Shown: piece by piece, positions 6,725-8,584 of the stretch | Position numbering within the stretch: the first letter of the stretch is position 1 | Layout: each line of letters begins with the position of its first letter | Origin: Mageeibacillus sp. UBA3781 | GTDB taxonomy: Bacteria; Bacillota; Clostridia; Saccharofermentanales; Saccharofermentanaceae | DNA: 8,584 nucleotides | NCBI GenBank assembly: GCA_002368805.1 | Contig: DFFH01000099.1 | Coordinates: 5,859-14,442, forward strand | Direction of reading: 5' to 3' | Notes under the pieces: model-generated | What the model was told of the DNA's origin: nothing | Databases searched by the model: none | The model's input: only the letters and a program-made list of their open reading frames with translations | Made by a program: the position numbers and the translations under genes

Positions 6725-6753
6725 TTGACCATTTCCTGAAAAAATGTTACCAT
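6725..6753 (+). promoter_or_regulatory. Promoter of the tRNA-Leu gene
   Basis: TTGACC (6725-6730, 5/6) and TACCAT (6748-6753, 4/6) are 17 bases apart, with TGT just before the -10 (extended -10). The predicted RNA start near 6760 is about 20 bases ahead of the tRNA. Confidence 0.65.
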
Positions 6754-6778
6754 CTCTTCGTGCTTTTTTAGCCTTTTT

Positions 6779-6861
<83 letters not shown>

Positions 6862-6868
6862 AGTTGAG

Positions 6869-6899
6869 ACTCTTCATGTTATTTCATGGAGAGTTTTTT
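6869..6899 (+). terminator. Intrinsic terminator after tRNA-Leu
   Basis: ACTCTTCATG (6869-6878) pairs with CATGGAGAGT (6885-6894), 10 bp with one G-T wobble around a 6-base loop, followed by six T. It lies on the element side of the left repeat, so it would have come in with the element. Confidence 0.8.
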
Positions 6900-6960
6900 C
6901 GTAGTAATACCGACACTTACCGTTTTGATATGCTTTTTCTTGCGTGTACGATAATTATGG

Positions 6961-6989
6961 TTGATTTTGTCGTGTACACACGATAAAAT
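6961..6989 (+). promoter_or_regulatory. Promoter of the ATPase gene
   Basis: TTGATT (6961-6966, 4/6) and TAAAAT (6984-6989, 5/6) have ideal 17-base spacing. The predicted start near 6996 leaves a leader of about 33 bases with GAGG at 7017-7020, 8 bases before the ATG. A weaker, related arrangement (TTGATA ... CGTGTACGATAAT) lies 36 bases upstream at 6925-6955. Confidence 0.6.
6970..6983 (+). promoter_or_regulatory. Operator-like inverted repeat in the promoter spacer
   Basis: TCGTGT-AC-ACACGA is a perfect 6+6 inverted repeat that sits fully between the -35 and -10 hexamers and ends at the base before the -10. A dimeric repressor bound here would block RNA polymerase. A half-like copy, CGTGTACGATAA, lies at 6943-6954. 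No regulator gene is visible inside the element. Confidence 0.5.
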
Positions 6990-7028
6990 GTATGTAACAT
7001 AAAGTATGTCAGAATTGAGGATGTAGAT

Positions 7029-8294
7029 ATGAATCACACGATCATTAAACAAGTTGTTTTAGACCAGATTGAATTCATTAAGACGGCCGAAATCGTCAAC
7101 AGAGAGTATGCCTTTGAAAAAAATGTCAATTACGTTCTGGTGGGACTTCGTAGAGCAGGTAAATCTTATCTGCTGTATAAGATGGTCAGGGAACTTATCG
7201 CTCAAGGATGCGATTGGTCGCAGATTATCTATATCAATTTTGAAGACGAAAGATTATTGGGATTCACGGCTGCTGACTTTCATGACATTGTTGAGACGGC
7301 GTATGAGCTTTCTGACTCGAAAGAAATTTACTATTTCTTTGACGAGATTCAGATTATTGACGGTTGGGAGCACTTTGTAAGAAGATTGGCTGACCAGAAA
7401 AAACATGTGAATATTACTGGTAGTAACGCAAAGATGCTTAGTTCAGAAATGGAGAGTGTTCTCGGTGGGAGATACATTTCCAAGATGATTATGCCGTTTT
7501 CTTTTGGGGAAGTTCTTGAATATAAACAGATCGCCTACGATGAGGATGCATTGCTTACGACTTCAAAAGTGGCAAAGGTAAGAAAAGCGTGTCAGGAGTT
7601 TTTACTTAGCGGAGGACTTCCCGAATCTCAGCTTCTTGTGAACAAGCGCGAATACATCAAAAGCGTATACGAAAAAGTTCTTCTCGGAGATATCATCGAG
7701 CGTGAGCAGATTAAGAATAAGATGGCGCTTCGACTGATGATCAAAAAGATAGCGGAAACCGTAATGAATGCGGTCTCGTATAATACTCTGGCCGGGAATG
7801 TAAAGGCAGCTGGTGTGAAGACATCTACCGATTCTATGATCGAATACACTTCTTATGCTGAGAATGCTTATCTTATTTTCAGAACCAGAAACTATGTGTC
7901 GAAGTTTGCGGATAAAGAAAGTGTTCCCAGATTCTATTTTGCCGATAACGGAATACTGTCGTTGTTCCTCGTAGATAAGATTCCGGCGCTTCTTGAAAAT
8001 GTAGTTGCACTGTACCTGAGAAGAGTGTATGGAGACGGAATATATTACTTCAAGTCGAGCCAGACGGGGATAGACATAGATTTTTATCTTCCTGAAGAAA
8101 ACATGGCAATACAAGTGGCATATGCGTTAGGAGATGCAGAAGAACGAGAGGTGAAAAGCCTGCTCTCTTTTGCTGCTAAGACAGAAGGAAAAAAAAGATT
8201 GCTGATCGTCACTTACGAAGAAGAAAAAACAATAGAAAAAGATGGGTACATTATTGAAGTGAAGCCGCTCTATAAATACTTGCTTGGAAAGTAA
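7029..8294 (+). CDS. AAA_14 / DUF4143-type P-loop ATPase
   Basis: A 421-aa cytoplasmic ATPase of the widespread AAA_14-DUF4143 class, whose biological role is not settled. The Walker A motif GLRRAGKS (39-46, Lys45) follows the usual NYVLVGL strand. Walker B is YYFFDEIQ (Asp105, Glu106), followed by the family's characteristic DGWEHFVRRL. Sensor-like ITGSNAKML is at 129-137 and FSFGEVLEY at 157-165. The DUF4143 half includes EFLLSGGLPES (190-200) and RFYFADNGIL (301-310). The C-terminus resembles a PD-(D/E)XK fold (IDIDFYLPEENMAIQVAY, 348-365), with Q-x-A in place of a catalytic E-x-K, so nuclease activity is unlikely. Length is typical and the frame is intact. It is the only complete gene between the two tRNA-derived repeats. 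Its isolated position, own promoter and operator suggest cargo, perhaps defensive or selfish; that is inference. Confidence 0.9.
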   Translation: MNHTIIKQVVLDQIEFIKTAEIVNREYAFEKNVNYVLVGLRRAGKSYLLYKMVRELIAQGCDWSQIIYINFEDERLLGFTAADFHDIVETAYELSDSKEIYYFFDEIQIIDGWEHFVRRLADQKKHVNITGSNAKMLSSEMESVLGGRYISKMIMPFSFGEVLEYKQIAYDEDALLTTSKVAKVRKACQEFLLSGGLPESQLLVNKREYIKSVYEKVLLGDIIEREQIKNKMALRLMIKKIAETVMNAVSYNTLAGNVKAAGVKTSTDSMIEYTSYAENAYLIFRTRNYVSKFADKESVPRFYFADNGILSLFLVDKIPALLENVVALYLRRVYGDGIYYFKSSQTGIDIDFYLPEENMAIQVAYALGDAEEREVKSLLSFAAKTEGKKRLLIVTYEEEKTIEKDGYIIEVKPLYKYLLGK

Positions 8295-8474
8295 TTCAAA
8301 AATGTGAAACTACGGATGTCGCTTTATGGTCATTGTCTCGAGAATACAAAACAGAAAGAAATGGCGGGCGTAGTTATCGATCTGTAAGACAAAAACGCCT
8401 AAAAATCAACCTTTGAAAGGGTAGGGGTAAAAGATGGGGTATGGAATACTGAGAGTGCTGAAAATTGGGCGTGA
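8295..8474 (+). pseudogene. Possible C-terminal remnant of a tyrosine recombinase (integrase)
   Basis: No intact gene lies between the ATPase stop and the right repeat. One frame reads LRMSLYGHCLENTKQKEMAG (8310-8369), which resembles the end of tyrosine integrases, where the catalytic Tyr lies in a YGHv.e..qkeaA pattern. The frame then meets TAA at 8385 and 8400, and reads on to a TGA at 8472, nine bases before the right repeat. The ATG at 8316 has no ribosome binding site, so it is not a working small gene. Integrase genes normally end beside an att site, so the position fits. The match is short and judged by eye only. The stretch also holds a loose inverted repeat AACTACG (8308-8314) / CGTAGTT (8369-8375). 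Confidence 0.35.
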
Positions 8475-8482
8475 ATGATTTT

Positions 8483-8501
8483 AGTCCTGTCACCCGCACC
8501 A
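8483..8501 (+). repeat. Right attachment-site-like repeat (copy of tRNA-Leu 3' end)
   Basis: An exact copy of tRNA-Leu bases 6843-6861 including the CCA, in the same orientation. The bases upstream do not form a D arm or anticodon arm, so it is a fragment and not a second tRNA. It marks the right edge of the candidate element and would rebuild the tRNA 3' end after excision. Confidence 0.75.
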
Positions 8502-8514
8502 TTTTATTTGAAGT

Positions 8515-8561
8515 TACCCCCATTTTTGTGCACCGGTGTACAGAAAATGGGGGTACTTTTT
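8515..8561 (+). terminator. Long hairpin terminator right of the element, probably the original tRNA terminator
   Basis: TACCCCCATTTT (8515-8526) pairs perfectly with AAAATGGGGGTA (8544-8555). The pairing continues inward through TGTGCACC/GGTGTACA with one bulged G and one wobble, so nearly the whole stretch folds. CTTTTT follows. It starts 14 bases after the right copy of the tRNA end, so before insertion it would have ended the tRNA transcript. Confidence 0.8.
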
Positions 8562-8565
8562 CCTG

Positions 8566-8574
8566 TGCTATAAT
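8566..8574 (+). promoter_or_regulatory. Extended -10 promoter for a gene beyond the window
   Basis: TGC-TATAAT is a perfect extended -10 element. The -35 position falls inside the terminator hairpin and has no good match, as is common for extended -10 promoters. Its gene would begin after the window end. Confidence 0.55.
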
Positions 8575-8584
8575 GACCTTTGTA

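Larger units (their letters stand above)
6862..8501. mobile_element. Candidate 1.64-kb integrated element at the tRNA-Leu 3' end
   Basis: The stretch lies between two exact 19-base copies of the tRNA-Leu 3' end, 1640 bases apart. It contains a terminator, a regulated-looking promoter, one intact ATPase gene and a possible recombinase remnant near the right end. Base use is visibly more A/T-rich in the ATPase gene than in the kinase and relQ genes. Known tRNA-integrated islands show this layout but are usually far larger and keep an integrase gene. I infer a decayed or non-autonomous element. An alternative is a tandem duplication that left a tRNA fragment behind. Confidence 0.6.

Noticed and set aside
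7602..8114. 170-codon open frame opposite the ATPase gene
   Set aside because: It is a shadow on the other strand of a gene with clear Walker motifs. Its translation has no recognisable motif and there is no binding site.
8316..8387. A 23-codon small protein starting at ATG 8316
   Set aside because: There is no ribosome binding site. The reading is better explained as a recombinase remnant or chance.
8400..8501. A second complete tRNA-Leu gene at the right repeat
   Set aside because: Only the last 19 bases match. The sequence before it has no acceptor 5' strand, D arm or anticodon arm that could pair.

Overview
The window looks like chromosomal DNA from a low-to-mid GC Gram-positive bacterium of the Clostridia, plausibly Lachnospiraceae. 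The reasons are strong GGAGG-type ribosome binding sites, two lipoproteins with LVGC/LAAC lipoboxes, a cell-wall-anchored pilin-like protein with a Pro/Thr stalk, and a RelQ-type small alarmone synthetase. The family assignment is inference.

Left part (1-2547): the window opens with the last 29 codons of lepA (elongation factor 4) on the + strand. It converges on a relQ-like (p)ppGpp synthetase on the - strand, with a hairpin terminator between them. Divergent from relQ, on the + strand, are two paralogous acidic lipoproteins of unknown function. A strong intrinsic terminator separates them and ends one base before the ribosome binding site of the second.

Middle part (2551-6649, all - strand): a long secreted protein of tandem Ig-like/isopeptide-type domains with a Pro/Thr stalk and a sortase-like tail ending in a variant VVKTG motif is followed by a membrane histidine kinase (HisKA_3 type). 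The kinase overlaps a NarL/LuxR-family response regulator by 4 bp (ATGA). Surface-protein and kinase genes share an 11-base stretch at a perfect TATAAT -10 element. The two-component pair may control the surface protein or the neighbouring lipoproteins, but no site proves this.

Right part (6725-8584): a tRNA-Leu(UAG) gene with its own promoter and terminator. The last 19 bases of this tRNA, including CCA, are repeated exactly 1640 bp downstream. Between the copies lies one intact gene, an AAA_14/DUF4143-type ATPase behind a promoter whose spacer holds a perfect inverted repeat. Next to the right repeat is a short stretch that reads like the decayed C-terminus of a tyrosine recombinase. I interpret this as a very small integrated element that probably lost its integrase and kept a single ATPase cargo gene. 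Each copy of the tRNA 3' end is followed by its own terminator, as expected if the element brought a replacement tRNA tail and pushed the original terminator to the right. This is the most interesting part of the window.
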